From positions 972,463 through 1,036,462 of the forward strand of contig NZ_VKKG01000001.1 in assembly GCF_007197885.1 (NCBI RefSeq): a stretch of 64,000 nt of DNA. Reading direction: 5' to 3'. Every line of letters starts with the position of its first letter. Positions within the stretch are counted from its first letter, which is position 1. The position numbers and the translations under genes are program-made. The notes below the pieces were generated by a model that was not told the DNA's origin, ran no database searches, and saw only the letters and a list, made by a program, of their open reading frames with translations. Shown piece after piece: positions 25,867-39,381 of this stretch. The stretch comes from Tessaracoccus rhinocerotis (GTDB taxonomy: Bacteria > Actinomycetota > Actinomycetes > Propionibacteriales > Propionibacteriaceae).

Positions 25867-27819
25867 TCAGGCCGAGAGCAACTCGTCCAGCTCGACGGCC
25901 ACCGCGCTGGGCGGCTGCCAGGCCATGTACTGCTCCCCCGCCAGCCACTGGTAGGTGCCGTCCTCGAGCCGCATCAGCTGCAGCGGGTCGCCGAACTGGT
26001 TCAGCACGACCACCGCGTCGTTGGTGGGCGCGACGCTGAACGTCTCGGTGGGCAACGGGTAGGAGCCCGCAGCGAGCAGGTCGGAGAGGGACTGCACCAG
26101 CTCCGGCGAGAGCTGCTCCTCGCCCGGCTCACCGCCCTGGCCGTCGTCCCACAGGTTGGTGCAGGCGAAGCCGGCGGTGAAGCCCTGGGCGGGGTCGACG
26201 GGGACCATTGCGGGCCCGGCGATGCACAGCGGCGCCGGCCGCTCCGCGGGAACTCCTGAGGCGGCCCGCAGCTCGGTCCACAGCCCGACCAGCTGGTCGA
26301 GGTAGGCCTCGCCGCCGGTGCGCAGCTCCGCGCCGGCAGCCACCACGTGGCATCCGTAGTCCTGGAACTCGACCGGGAGCCGGGTGCCGTCGGCGTAGGC
26401 GTGCACGACGAAGTACGAGGGTCCGAGGTCATCGGTGCAGGCCTGGTTCGGGTCCGGCTCGGGGAGTGCGTTGTAGAGGTCGACGGCGCTCTGGGCCGCG
26501 GCGTCGGTCAGCGGCTCCAACGGGCCTGCCGGGGTGCCACCGCCACCGGGGCTCTTGCCGCACAGCCACACGGCGCTCGGGTCGTCGGGGACCACCCCGC
26601 CGGGCAGGTCGGAGGTGACGAGCTCGCCCGCCTGGACGCCCTCGCAGCCCGCGGGCTCGAAGATCGCGACGGTGGGGTCGGGCTCGACCGGCAACGGCGG
26701 CTCCACCGGCTCGTTGGGATCGACGTCGGGCTGGTTGGAGACCGGGACACTCGCCATGGCGGCCGCGAGCAGCTCGGCGACCTCCGGCGTCGGGGTCCAG
26801 GTCCAGCTGACGCCCTCGGCGTCGACGAACCCGTAGCTGGATGCGTCCTCGGAGCTGACCAGCCGCAGCCAGTCACCCCAGCCGCCGACGAGCGCGAGGG
26901 TGGCGTCCCAACCCTGGACCTCCCCCTCGACCGCGTTGCCGGAGATGTCGTCCAGCACCCGCGCGACGTCCTCGGGGGGCAGTTCGGCCCGGCCGTACTG
27001 TCCGCTGCCGGGGTCGCCCGCGCACACCGCCCCAGCGACGATTTCGTCCAGGCCGGGGACCAGCATCGTCCCCGGCACGGGACAGGCGGGGAGCCCGGGG
27101 GCGGTGTCGGGTGCCTCGAGCGCGTCGCGCTGGGCGCTCCACAGCCCGGTGAGGTGGTCGAGGAACTCGACGCCGCCCGAGCGGGCCGTCTCGCCCGCCA
27201 TGACGATCTCGCAGCCGTGGGTCTCGCCGGTGACGTGGGCGAGGCTGCCGTCGGGGTACTCGAGCACCACCAGGTAGGCCAGCGAGTACTCCATGGTGCA
27301 GGAGATGCTGGCCAGGTTCAGTTCCGGCTGGGCCTCGACGAACTCGACGATCTGGTCGACGTCCTGCTCGAGCGCCTCGAGCGGACCGACGGTGCCGTAG
27401 GGGTTGTTGGGGCTGGCGTCGCCGCACAGCCAGGCGCGAACGGCGCCCGGTTCGAGTTCCGCGTCGCCCGCGCTCGGCTGCACCCGCTCGCCGGCCTCGT
27501 CGAAGCAGGCTGCCGCACCCAGCAGGTCTCCGGTGCCCGGCTGCGAACCACCGTCGGAGTCCTCCGGGACGTTCTCGGCGGGGTTCGGCTCGCTCGTCGC
27601 GCCGGCGTCCTGGGCCTCCTCGGGGTTGGCCGTCAACTGGCTGGCGGAGAGGTTCAGCGCCACGGGGATCGCGAGCGCAACGGCGAGCACTCCCACCGTC
27701 CCGCCGACGACGCCCGCCCGGTTCCTGCGCTTGCGGAGGGCGCCGTTGGCCCAGCCCTCTGGAGAAGGCGAGTCGGGGACGATCTGCTTGAACGCCTTGG
27801 AGAACTGGTCGTCGGTCAT
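25867..27819 (-). CDS. Putative membrane anti-sigma partner (copy D, tandem ectodomains)
   Basis: A 650-residue protein with a 36-residue tail (TDDQFSKAFKQIVP ... GALRKRRNR), one membrane helix (about 37-58), an acidic linker and two complete ectodomain units. Unit 1 (about 98-345) has AWLCGD, VVLEYPDGSLAHV, HGCEIVMAGE and then WTWTPTPEVAELL. Unit 2 (about 385-650) has VWLCGK, VVHAYADGTRLPV, YGCHVVAAGAE, FGDPLQLM and WQPPSAVAVEL. The internal duplication shows that the unit is about 240-260 residues. The ATG overlaps the stop of sigma D by four bases, as for pair B. Confidence 0.65.
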   Translation of the reverse strand: MTDDQFSKAFKQIVPDSPSPEGWANGALRKRRNRAGVVGGTVGVLAVALAIPVALNLSASQLTANPEEAQDAGATSEPNPAENVPEDSDGGSQPGTGDLLGAAACFDEAGERVQPSAGDAELEPGAVRAWLCGDASPNNPYGTVGPLEALEQDVDQIVEFVEAQPELNLASISCTMEYSLAYLVVLEYPDGSLAHVTGETHGCEIVMAGETARSGGVEFLDHLTGLWSAQRDALEAPDTAPGLPACPVPGTMLVPGLDEIVAGAVCAGDPGSGQYGRAELPPEDVARVLDDISGNAVEGEVQGWDATLALVGGWGDWLRLVSSEDASSYGFVDAEGVSWTWTPTPEVAELLAAAMASVPVSNQPDVDPNEPVEPPLPVEPDPTVAIFEPAGCEGVQAGELVTSDLPGGVVPDDPSAVWLCGKSPGGGGTPAGPLEPLTDAAAQSAVDLYNALPEPDPNQACTDDLGPSYFVVHAYADGTRLPVEFQDYGCHVVAAGAELRTGGEAYLDQLVGLWTELRAASGVPAERPAPLCIAGPAMVPVDPAQGFTAGFACTNLWDDGQGGEPGEEQLSPELVQSLSDLLAAGSYPLPTETFSVAPTNDAVVVLNQFGDPLQLMRLEDGTYQWLAGEQYMAWQPPSAVAVELDELLSA

Positions 27820-28340
27820 GGGGTCACCTCAAGGTTCGCGAGATGTACTGAGTCGCGCAGGGCCGCGCGACCGCGGGAGGAGTGTGCCTTGACGGTCCCG
27901 GGCGCGATGCCCAGTTGCTCGGCGATGTCAGCGATGCTGCGGTCCTCGAAGTACTGCAGCACCAGGACCGCACGCTGCATGCGCGGCAGTCCCTCCAGCG
28001 CCCGGACCAGGTCCAGGCGCAGCGTCGAGGCCTCTCCCGTGCCGGGCGAGCCAGCGTCGGGGAGCACCTCCGTCGGGGACTCGTTGCGCCAACTCATCCG
28101 CCGCCACCAGGACACGAAGGTCCGGTAGATGGCCGTGCGGACGTACGCCTCGAAGCCCTCGTCGTCGCCGATGGCGTCGTAGCGCCCGTAGCACTTGGCC
28201 AGGGCCGTCTGGACGAGGTCCTCGGCGTGCTGCGAGTCGCCGGTGAGCAGCCACGCCGCCCGCCAGAGCCTGCGGCCGCGGTCGGACACGAAGCGCTCGA
28301 ACCCGAGCGTCGTCACCGTCGCCCCCGGTGTTGCTGTCAT
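27816..28340 (-). CDS. ECF sigma factor, SigE family (copy D)
   Basis: A 174-residue sigma factor. Region 2 has RLWRAAWLLTGDSQHAEDLV and YVRTAIYRTFVSWWRRMSW; region 4 has LPRMQRAVLVLQYFEDR and the helix-turn-helix DIAEQLGIAPGTVKAHSSRG. In-frame ATGs at 28340, 28352 and 28379 are all possible; I chose 28340, which follows GGAGGG and starts closest to the conserved part. It is first in its quartet and overlaps membrane protein D by four bases. Sequence similarity to copies C and A is high across region 2. Confidence 0.88.
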   Translation of the reverse strand: MTATPGATVTTLGFERFVSDRGRRLWRAAWLLTGDSQHAEDLVQTALAKCYGRYDAIGDDEGFEAYVRTAIYRTFVSWWRRMSWRNESPTEVLPDAGSPGTGEASTLRLDLVRALEGLPRMQRAVLVLQYFEDRSIADIAEQLGIAPGTVKAHSSRGRAALRDSVHLANLEVTP

Positions 28341-28430
28341 GACACCCTCCATGTCCCCCACAACGCGTTCAGGGTCCATGATGGTTTACCCGTCGGCCAA
28401 GCCTTGCACGGGTCTGGAACACTGGCAGGC

Positions 28431-28859
28431 GTGAGTGAGCAGGAGACACCCCCGACGTACTACGAGCGGGTCGGCGGGCACGCCACGTTCGTGAAGCTCG
28501 TGCACGCCTTCTACGAGGGCGTCGCACAGGACCCGCCGCTGCGCGAGCTGTACCCGGAGGAGGACCTCGGCCCGGCCGAGGAACGCCTGCTGCTGTTCCT
28601 CGAGCAGTACTGGGGCGGGCCCAAGACCTACGGCGAGACCCGGGGACACCCCCGCCTGCGGATCCGCCACGCCCCCTTCAGCGTGACCCCCACCCAGCGC
28701 GACCGCTGGCTGCACCACATGCTCGGCGCCGTCGACACCCTCGGGCTGGACCCGATCGACGACCTTGAGATGCGCGACTACCTCACCCGCGCCGCCCACT
28801 TCATGGTCAACGCCGAGGAGGACCCCGCCGACGGGGGCCGGAACCTCCCCCTGCTCTGA
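28431..28859 (+). CDS. glbO: Group II truncated haemoglobin
   Basis: A 142-residue oxygen-binding globin of the GlbO type. Diagnostic blocks are YERVGGHATFVKLVHAFYEG, LYPEEDL, FLEQYWGGPKTYGETRGHPR and the proximal-His block RIRHAPF. The start is a GTG at 28431. GlbO proteins bind oxygen tightly and may protect against oxidative or nitrosative stress. The lipoate ligase gene follows after 19 bp on the same strand, so the two may be cotranscribed. Confidence 0.93.
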   Translation: MSEQETPPTYYERVGGHATFVKLVHAFYEGVAQDPPLRELYPEEDLGPAEERLLLFLEQYWGGPKTYGETRGHPRLRIRHAPFSVTPTQRDRWLHHMLGAVDTLGLDPIDDLEMRDYLTRAAHFMVNAEEDPADGGRNLPLL

Positions 28860-28878
28860 GCGCGATACCCTCGAAGCC

Positions 28879-29928
28879 ATGCGCGGTGAGTACAAGGTGC
28901 CCGGTGGCAAGCTCGTGGCTGTCGACGTCGAGGTGGCCGACGGCCGGCTGAGCCGGGCGGCCGTCTCCGGAGACTTCTTCCTCGAGCCCGACGAGGCCCT
29001 CGACGACATCAACCGCGCGCTGCGCGGCCTGCCGGAGTCCGCCAGCGTCGACGACATCGCCGCCGCCGTGAGGACCCAGCTGCGCGCCGGCGCCAACATG
29101 ATCGGCTTCGACGCCGAGTCCGTCGGCATCGCGGTCCGCCGCGCCCTCGGTCGGGCGACCAGCTGGAGCGACCACGTCTTCGACGTCATCGAGCCCGTCC
29201 GGATGGACCCGCGGATGCACGTCGCACTCGACGAGGTGCTCGCCACCGACGCGGCCCACGGCCGCTCCGGCCCGAGCTTCCGGCTGTGGGACTGGGACGC
29301 TCCGCTGGTGGTGATCGGCTCGTTCCAGAGCTACCGCAACGAGATCGACGAGGAGGGCGCGGCCCGCCACGGCATCGACGTCGTGCGCCGCATCACCGGC
29401 GGGGGCGCCATGTTCATGGAGCCCGGCAACTGCGTCACCTACTCGCTGGTGGCGCCCACCTCGCTGGTGGAGGGGCTGAGCTTCGAGCGCAGCTACGAGT
29501 TCCTGGACCAGTGGGTGATGGCTGCCCTGGCGGACCTGGGAATCAACGCCCGCTACGTCCCGCTGAACGACATCGCCAGCGACAAGGGCAAGATCGCCGG
29601 CGCCGCCCAGCGCCGGCTCACCGGCGGCACCGTCCTGCACCACGTCACCATGTCCTACGACATCGACGCGGACAAGATGCTCGACGTCCTGCGGATCGGC
29701 CGGGAGAAGATGTCCGACAAGGGCACCAAGTCCGCCAACAAGCGCGTCGACCCGCTGCGCTCGCAGACCCAGCTCCCCCGCGACGAGATCATCTCCTCCT
29801 TCCTCGCCTCGTTCGAGGCCCGCTACAACACGCGCCGCCGCACCTACACCGACGACGAACTCGCCCGTGCCCGGGAACTCGTGGAGACCAAGTTCGCCGA
29901 CGACGAGTGGACCCGCCGCGTCCCCTGA
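28879..29928 (+). CDS. lplA: Lipoate-protein ligase
   Basis: A 349-residue enzyme that attaches lipoate to E2 and GcvH lysines. Residues 1-85 form a small accessory domain (YKVPGGKLVAVDVEV ... DFFLEPDEAL) of the type usually at the C-terminus or in a separate LplB; here it is N-terminal. The catalytic domain has FRLWDWDAPLVVIGSFQ, RRITGGGAMFMEPGN and the Lys loop DKGKIAGAAQRR. The longer open frame upstream overlaps glbO and is not conserved; the ATG at 28879 is preferred. It could supply lipoylation for the E2 protein of the 3-12 kb operon. Confidence 0.88.
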   Translation: MRGEYKVPGGKLVAVDVEVADGRLSRAAVSGDFFLEPDEALDDINRALRGLPESASVDDIAAAVRTQLRAGANMIGFDAESVGIAVRRALGRATSWSDHVFDVIEPVRMDPRMHVALDEVLATDAAHGRSGPSFRLWDWDAPLVVIGSFQSYRNEIDEEGAARHGIDVVRRITGGGAMFMEPGNCVTYSLVAPTSLVEGLSFERSYEFLDQWVMAALADLGINARYVPLNDIASDKGKIAGAAQRRLTGGTVLHHVTMSYDIDADKMLDVLRIGREKMSDKGTKSANKRVDPLRSQTQLPRDEIISSFLASFEARYNTRRRTYTDDELARARELVETKFADDEWTRRVP

Positions 29929-29994
29929 CGGCAGCCACTTGACCCTGACGCCACGTGAGGGTGTCCACTTGGTCGCAGTCGGAAGGAGACCGCG

Positions 29995-30699
29995 ATGAAC
30001 ACCACCGCAGACCGAATCGAGAAGCTCGAGCGAGGGCTCTCGCACCCCAGCACCGCCGTGCGCCTGCGCGCCGCCATGGCCGCCGGCACCTACCCGGACG
30101 AGGCATTCATCGAACTGCTGCTGGAGCGCTGCGGCGTCGAGCCCGACTTCTACGTGCGCGACATGCTGACGTGGGCACTGATCCACCAGCCGCGCGCCGA
30201 CGTCGTGCCACAGCTGCGCGTCGACCTCGGCTCCCGCTACGCCCAGGCACGCGGCCAGGCGCTGCACACGCTGTCCAAGATCGGTGACCCCGAGATCTGG
30301 GAGTGGATCACGCTCGACCACATCCACGATCCCGACGACGTCGTTGCCGTGCCCGCCTGGCGGGTCGCCGCGGCCGTCGTCCCGGACGATGAGGTGCGCT
30401 GGCTCGCCACAGAGCTGCTGAAGGAGCTGGGCCGCTCGGACCACGACGCGATGCGCTCGCTGGCGCGGGCCGTCGTCGTCCTCACCGACAGGGCCGCCGC
30501 CTGGGACGACGCCACCGGCGCCTGCGTCATCGAGTCAATGCTCGAGTCCGTCGTGGCACGCACTTCGGACCCCAAGGTCCAGGCCCACGCCGAGGCGACA
30601 CTGGCGCTGTACCGGAACCCCGGAACGCCGTTCTCCCTGACGCAGTCGGAGGCGATCGACGTCGAGCTTGCCAGCCACCTCGCGGCCCCGGAGCGCTGA
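29995..30699 (+). CDS. HEAT-repeat protein
   Basis: A 234-residue, all-helical protein. Helical repeats are visible in HPSTAVRLRAAMAAG, PDFYVRDMLTWALIH, YAQARGQALHTLSKIGDP and VPAWRVAAAVVPDDEVRWLA, as in HEAT or PBS lyase-type scaffolds. There is no signal peptide or membrane segment, so it is cytoplasmic. The ATG has GGAAGGAGA upstream. A strong hairpin follows 31 bp after the stop. Its partner is unknown. Confidence 0.75.
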   Translation: MNTTADRIEKLERGLSHPSTAVRLRAAMAAGTYPDEAFIELLLERCGVEPDFYVRDMLTWALIHQPRADVVPQLRVDLGSRYAQARGQALHTLSKIGDPEIWEWITLDHIHDPDDVVAVPAWRVAAAVVPDDEVRWLATELLKELGRSDHDAMRSLARAVVVLTDRAAAWDDATGACVIESMLESVVARTSDPKVQAHAEATLALYRNPGTPFSLTQSEAIDVELASHLAAPER

Positions 30700-30730
30700 A
30701 GGGTCCACCCAGAGGCTCGCTCCTCCTGCT

Positions 30731-30764
30731 GGAAGACGCTCCGGATCTATCCGGGGCGTCTTCC
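30731..30764 (+). terminator. Terminator of the HEAT-repeat gene
   Basis: A 16-bp stem (arms 30731-30746 and 30749-30764, GGAAGACGCTCCGGAT and its near-exact complement, one mismatch) with a 2-nt loop, 31 bp after the stop codon. Only a weak T-rich stretch follows. Confidence 0.8.
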
Positions 30765-30821
30765 CTGTTGGGGAGCGGTGTGCACCAAGGGGAGCAGTTC
30801 GCCCGCAACCAGACGAGTAGG

Positions 30822-30859
30822 TTGACGCGCAGACTAGTCAGGCATACGATCTAGGTATG
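30822..30859 (+). promoter_or_regulatory. Leaderless PadR promoter with operator across the start codon
   Basis: TTGACG at 30822, a 17-bp spacer, then TACGAT at 30845-30850 form a strong sigma-70-type promoter. The ATG of the PadR gene is at 30857, where transcription should begin, so the mRNA is probably leaderless. A perfect inverted repeat CATAC-N7-GTATG (30843-30859) covers the -10 box and the start codon, and a GACTAGTC palindrome lies in the spacer. This is a good autorepression site. Confidence 0.7.
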
Positions 30860-31210
30860 GAAACTGACTTGCCGTGGCCCAGTGAATGGCTGCGCGGGGT
30901 GCTCGGGGTCTGCATCCTGAGGATCCTCGCGGATGGGCCCACGTACGGCTACGAGATCGCCGCCAGACTGGCGGCGGGAGGGCTCGGCACCGTGAAGGGC
31001 GGGACGCTCTACCCACTGCTGGGCCGCTTCGAGGACTCAGGATGGGTCGACGTCGAGTGGCGCCCCGGCGAGGGCGGCCCCGGGCGCAAGTACTACTCGA
31101 TCACCGACGCCGGCCGCGCCGAGGCCGCCGCCCAGGCGGGCAGGTGGGCGCGGTTCACAGCCGTCACGAGATCACTGACCGAAGACAACCCCAACCGAGG
31201 AAGGGCCTGA
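30857..31210 (+). CDS. PadR-family transcriptional regulator
   Basis: A 117-residue winged-helix protein: LGVCILRILADGPTYGYEIA is the first part of the PadR domain, followed by KGGTLYPLLGRFEDSGWVDV and the wing GPGRKYYSITDAGRAE. The ATG has no ribosome site, consistent with the leaderless promoter. The next gene begins 3 bp after its stop and encodes a membrane protein with a HAAS-type start. Such PadR/HAAS pairs are common; the regulator represses its own operon. Confidence 0.92.
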   Translation: METDLPWPSEWLRGVLGVCILRILADGPTYGYEIAARLAAGGLGTVKGGTLYPLLGRFEDSGWVDVEWRPGEGGPGRKYYSITDAGRAEAAAQAGRWARFTAVTRSLTEDNPNRGRA

Positions 31211-31213
31211 ACC

Positions 31214-31913
31214 ATGACCGAGAGCACGACCCCCAACATCGACCAGCAGTGGCGCGATGACTTCGTCCTCGCAATGCGGATGGCCGACGTGCCGGGCGAG
31301 CGCATCGGCGACGCGCTGGCGACCGTCGATGCCCACTGTGCCGAGGCCGGCGAGACCGCCGCCGAGTCCTTCGGCGACCCGGAGGCCTACGCCCTGTCGC
31401 TGGCGCCCGAACCGGCAGGAGGTCTGCAGATGTCCTTCGCTGCGGGAATCTTCGCCGGGCTGCTCGGCCTGCTCACCGTGCCTCGCGCCGTGACTGCCCT
31501 GTCCGCCGGCACCGACGTCTCGGTGACGCTCGGCGACGTCGTCGCCCTCGGCGTCACGCTGGGTCTGGCCGCCACCGTGCTGGCTCTGCCCCGCAAGGTG
31601 CTGCCGTGGCTGGCCCGCGCCAAGTTCTCGCTCGTGTGGCTGGTCGGCGTCCTCCTGCTTGCCGCACTGGTCCCGTCCCTCCTGCTGCTGCGCCAGGTCA
31701 TCGCGGAGATCACCCCGCTGGCGGTGCTCGCCCTGGGTGTGGTGCTCCTCGCCGGGAGCGTCGCCTGGACCTCGCGGTACGTTTCGCGGCCCGACCCGGT
31801 GCAGGACCCCCGTTCGGGCAAGGCCCCACGTGGCCGCACCCAGTGGGTCACTGCGCTGCTGTTCCCGATCCTGACGGCACTGGTGCTGCTGGTCGACGCC
31901 GCATTCCGGGCCC

Positions 31914-31921
<8 letters not shown>
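31214..31921 (+). CDS. HAAS-domain membrane protein
   Basis: A 235-residue protein. Residues 10-65 form a helical domain (QWRDDFVLAMRMADVPGERI ... FGDPEAYALSL) of the HAAS/DUF1700 type, which accompanies PadR regulators. About four membrane helices follow (near 75-92, 100-122, 138-160, 165-185) and a last one at the C-terminus. It is probably regulated by, or signals to, the PadR protein encoded just upstream. Its stop overlaps the convergent carboxylase gene by 8 bp. Confidence 0.75.
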
Positions 31922-37406
<5,485 letters not shown>

Positions 37407-37603
37407 GTGGACCTCCTGGGGACAGACAGAACTCACAGCCCGAGGGCTAACGATGAATCTTCCACCGATCCGACGCCTGTGGCGAGTCGCCACGACGGAC
37501 GCACCGTCGCCGATCCTGAATCAACCGGTGCGGGTCCAAGTGGCGACGGGGAACTTTGTGCAGTCCCCACAATCGGGCCCACCTGCGGGCGTAGGGTGCG
37601 GGA

Positions 37604-37924
37604 ATGACCAGCTACAGCGGAGAACATCTCAAGTCAGCTGTTCGGGAAGCCGGCCTTCGGGATTGGGTCCCGACTCCCGAGGGCCTGCGCACGCGCTACC
37701 TCAGCGGCGACTTCGCCAGGGGACTCGAGCTCGTGAACCGGATCGGCGAGGCCGCCGAGAAGGCGAACCACCACCCCGACCTCACGCTCACCTATCCGCA
37801 TCTGGACGTCCAGCTCATGAGCCACGACGTCGACGCCGTCACCGACCGTGACCTGGACCTGGCGAGGGAGATCAGCGGGCTGGCCGCGGCCATGGGAATC
37901 TCCGCGGGACAGCCCGACGACTAG
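37604..37924 (+). CDS. Pterin-4a-carbinolamine dehydratase
   Basis: A 106-residue protein with the family signature NHHPDLTLTYPHLDVQLMSHD and TDRDLDLAREI. It dehydrates 4a-hydroxytetrahydrobiopterin or, in bacteria lacking that pathway, may act in pterin cofactor metabolism. The ATG at 37604 is preceded by GGGTGCGGG. It is divergent from the carboxylase gene. Its stop codon is immediately adjacent to that of the convergent fucU. Confidence 0.88.
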   Translation: MTSYSGEHLKSAVREAGLRDWVPTPEGLRTRYLSGDFARGLELVNRIGEAAEKANHHPDLTLTYPHLDVQLMSHDVDAVTDRDLDLAREISGLAAAMGISAGQPDD

Positions 37925-38356
37925 TCACTCGCCGGGGCTGCGGACCCCGATCGTGAGCAGCACGTTGGCGTAGATGCGCGCCTCGCCGGTGGCGATGACG
38001 ACGGCGACGTTGTCGGCCTTCGCGGAGTCGTAGAACTCCCAGCGGCCGTGCTCGGTGAACGGGACACCGTCCAGCGCTGAGCGGAACTCGTCCAGGATCG
38101 GCACCTCGGTGATCCCGGTGTCGGCTGCGGGGACCATGACCTCGGCCGCCTCGATCGGCACCGTGGCCTTCACGACGTCGAGCACGTCGGTGGCGTTGAC
38201 GAGGCCGGGTGCAAGGTTGAGGAACACGACGGTGGAGCGCGGGTTGGCAAGGGTCTCGTGCGGGTAGTTGGAGTCCGCGATGAGGATCTTGGCCCCGTGC
38301 CCGGCACCTGCGAGCGCACGCAGGAGGGGTGGGTGGATCATCGGTCCGTTGATCAT
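37925..38356 (-). CDS. fucU: RbsD/FucU-family mutarotase
   Basis: A 143-residue protein: IHPPLLRALAGAGHGAKILI with the conserved catalytic His near residue 20, ADSNYP, then ITEVPILDEFRSAL and the C-terminal IATGEARIYANVLL with its conserved Tyr-x-N. FucU interconverts the anomers of L-fucose, RbsD those of ribose. The fucose context favours FucU. The ATG overlaps the stop of the LacI regulator by four bases; it is the last gene of the seven-gene operon. Confidence 0.88.
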   Translation of the reverse strand: MINGPMIHPPLLRALAGAGHGAKILIADSNYPHETLANPRSTVVFLNLAPGLVNATDVLDVVKATVPIEAAEVMVPAADTGITEVPILDEFRSALDGVPFTEHGRWEFYDSAKADNVAVVIATGEARIYANVLLTIGVRSPGE

Positions 38357-39381
38357 TTCTTTCCTTTCGACGCCCTACGGGCCTTGGTCGGCGCCGGGGT
38401 GCTCGAGCGCACCACCAGCGACGGGTTGATGAGGGTGTGGTCGGCCTCGCCGCCCTCGATCAGGTTGACGAGCTGGGCGACCGCGGCGTGCCCCACCTCG
38501 GAGAACGGCTGCCGGACGGTGGTCAGCGGCGGCCAGAAGCAGTGGGAGCCGTCGGCGTCGTCGAATCCCACGACTGCAACGTCCTCGGGGATGCGGCGAC
38601 CGGCCTCGTGCAGGCGACGCATCACGCCGAGCGCGAGCTGGTCGTTGCTGGCGAAGACCCCGTCGACGTCGTCGGGGATCTCGGCCGCCAGCACGTAACC
38701 CTCGGCTGCGTCCCAGGTGGGGCTGGAGAGCTTCTGGTAGCCGATCCCGGCGTCGGCGCAGGCCATCAGGAAGCCGTCGCGGCGCTCTCGCGCGTCCAGC
38801 CAGTCCGCGGGACCGCAGATGTGGAGCAGGTTGGTCCGGCCGCTCTCGATCAGGTGGCGGGTGGCGAGCCAGGCACCATGCCTCTGGTCCACGGCGACGG
38901 TGGAGATGGAATCGTGCAGGCCGAAGCGCTGCCCGACGAAGATCACGGGCACCTGCGTGTGGGCGACCTCGGCCCACTGGCTGGAGCGGCTGTGGCCGCC
39001 CAGGATGACCACGCCGTCGACGCCGATGGGGATGAGCCTGCTGAGGCTGATCTCCTCGTCGAACGGGACCAGCGAGGACGACGTCTGGAACCCGAGCTCG
39101 CCCAGGGCGCCGACGATCTCGAGGAAGGTGCGGGCGTGCCCGTGGAACAGGGGCGTGGCGTTGATCACGTGGATCACGCCGGTGCGGCTCTGCGAGAGCG
39201 AGCGGGCCGCGAGGTTGGGCTGGTAGGCCAACTGCTGGACCGCTGCGAGGACTCGCTGGCGGGTGTCGTCGGCCACCACCCCGGCTCCGCGGACCACGCG
39301 GGAGACCGTCTGGCTGGAGACGCCGGCGAGCTTGGCGACGTCGGCGAGGCTCGCCCGCTTGGGTCGCGACTGCGTCGTCAT
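38353..39381 (-). CDS. LacI-family regulator of the fucose-type operon
   Basis: A 342-residue regulator. The N-terminal LacI helix-turn-helix (SLADVAKLAGVSSQTVSRVV) is followed by a hinge (YQPNLAARSLSQSRTG) and a periplasmic-binding-protein-like effector domain (GVDGVVILGGHS, ASNDQLALGVMRRL, VVGFDDADGSHCF). The open frame continues upstream, but the ATG at 39381 overlaps the kinase stop by four bases and starts the family-typical sequence. Twin LacI-type palindromes at 46757-46792, at the head of the operon, are its likely target, with the sugar or its phosphate as inducer. Confidence 0.92.
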   Translation of the reverse strand: MTTQSRPKRASLADVAKLAGVSSQTVSRVVRGAGVVADDTRQRVLAAVQQLAYQPNLAARSLSQSRTGVIHVINATPLFHGHARTFLEIVGALGELGFQTSSSLVPFDEEISLSRLIPIGVDGVVILGGHSRSSQWAEVAHTQVPVIFVGQRFGLHDSISTVAVDQRHGAWLATRHLIESGRTNLLHICGPADWLDARERRDGFLMACADAGIGYQKLSSPTWDAAEGYVLAAEIPDDVDGVFASNDQLALGVMRRLHEAGRRIPEDVAVVGFDDADGSHCFWPPLTTVRQPFSEVGHAAVAQLVNLIEGGEADHTLINPSLVVRSSTPAPTKARRASKGKK

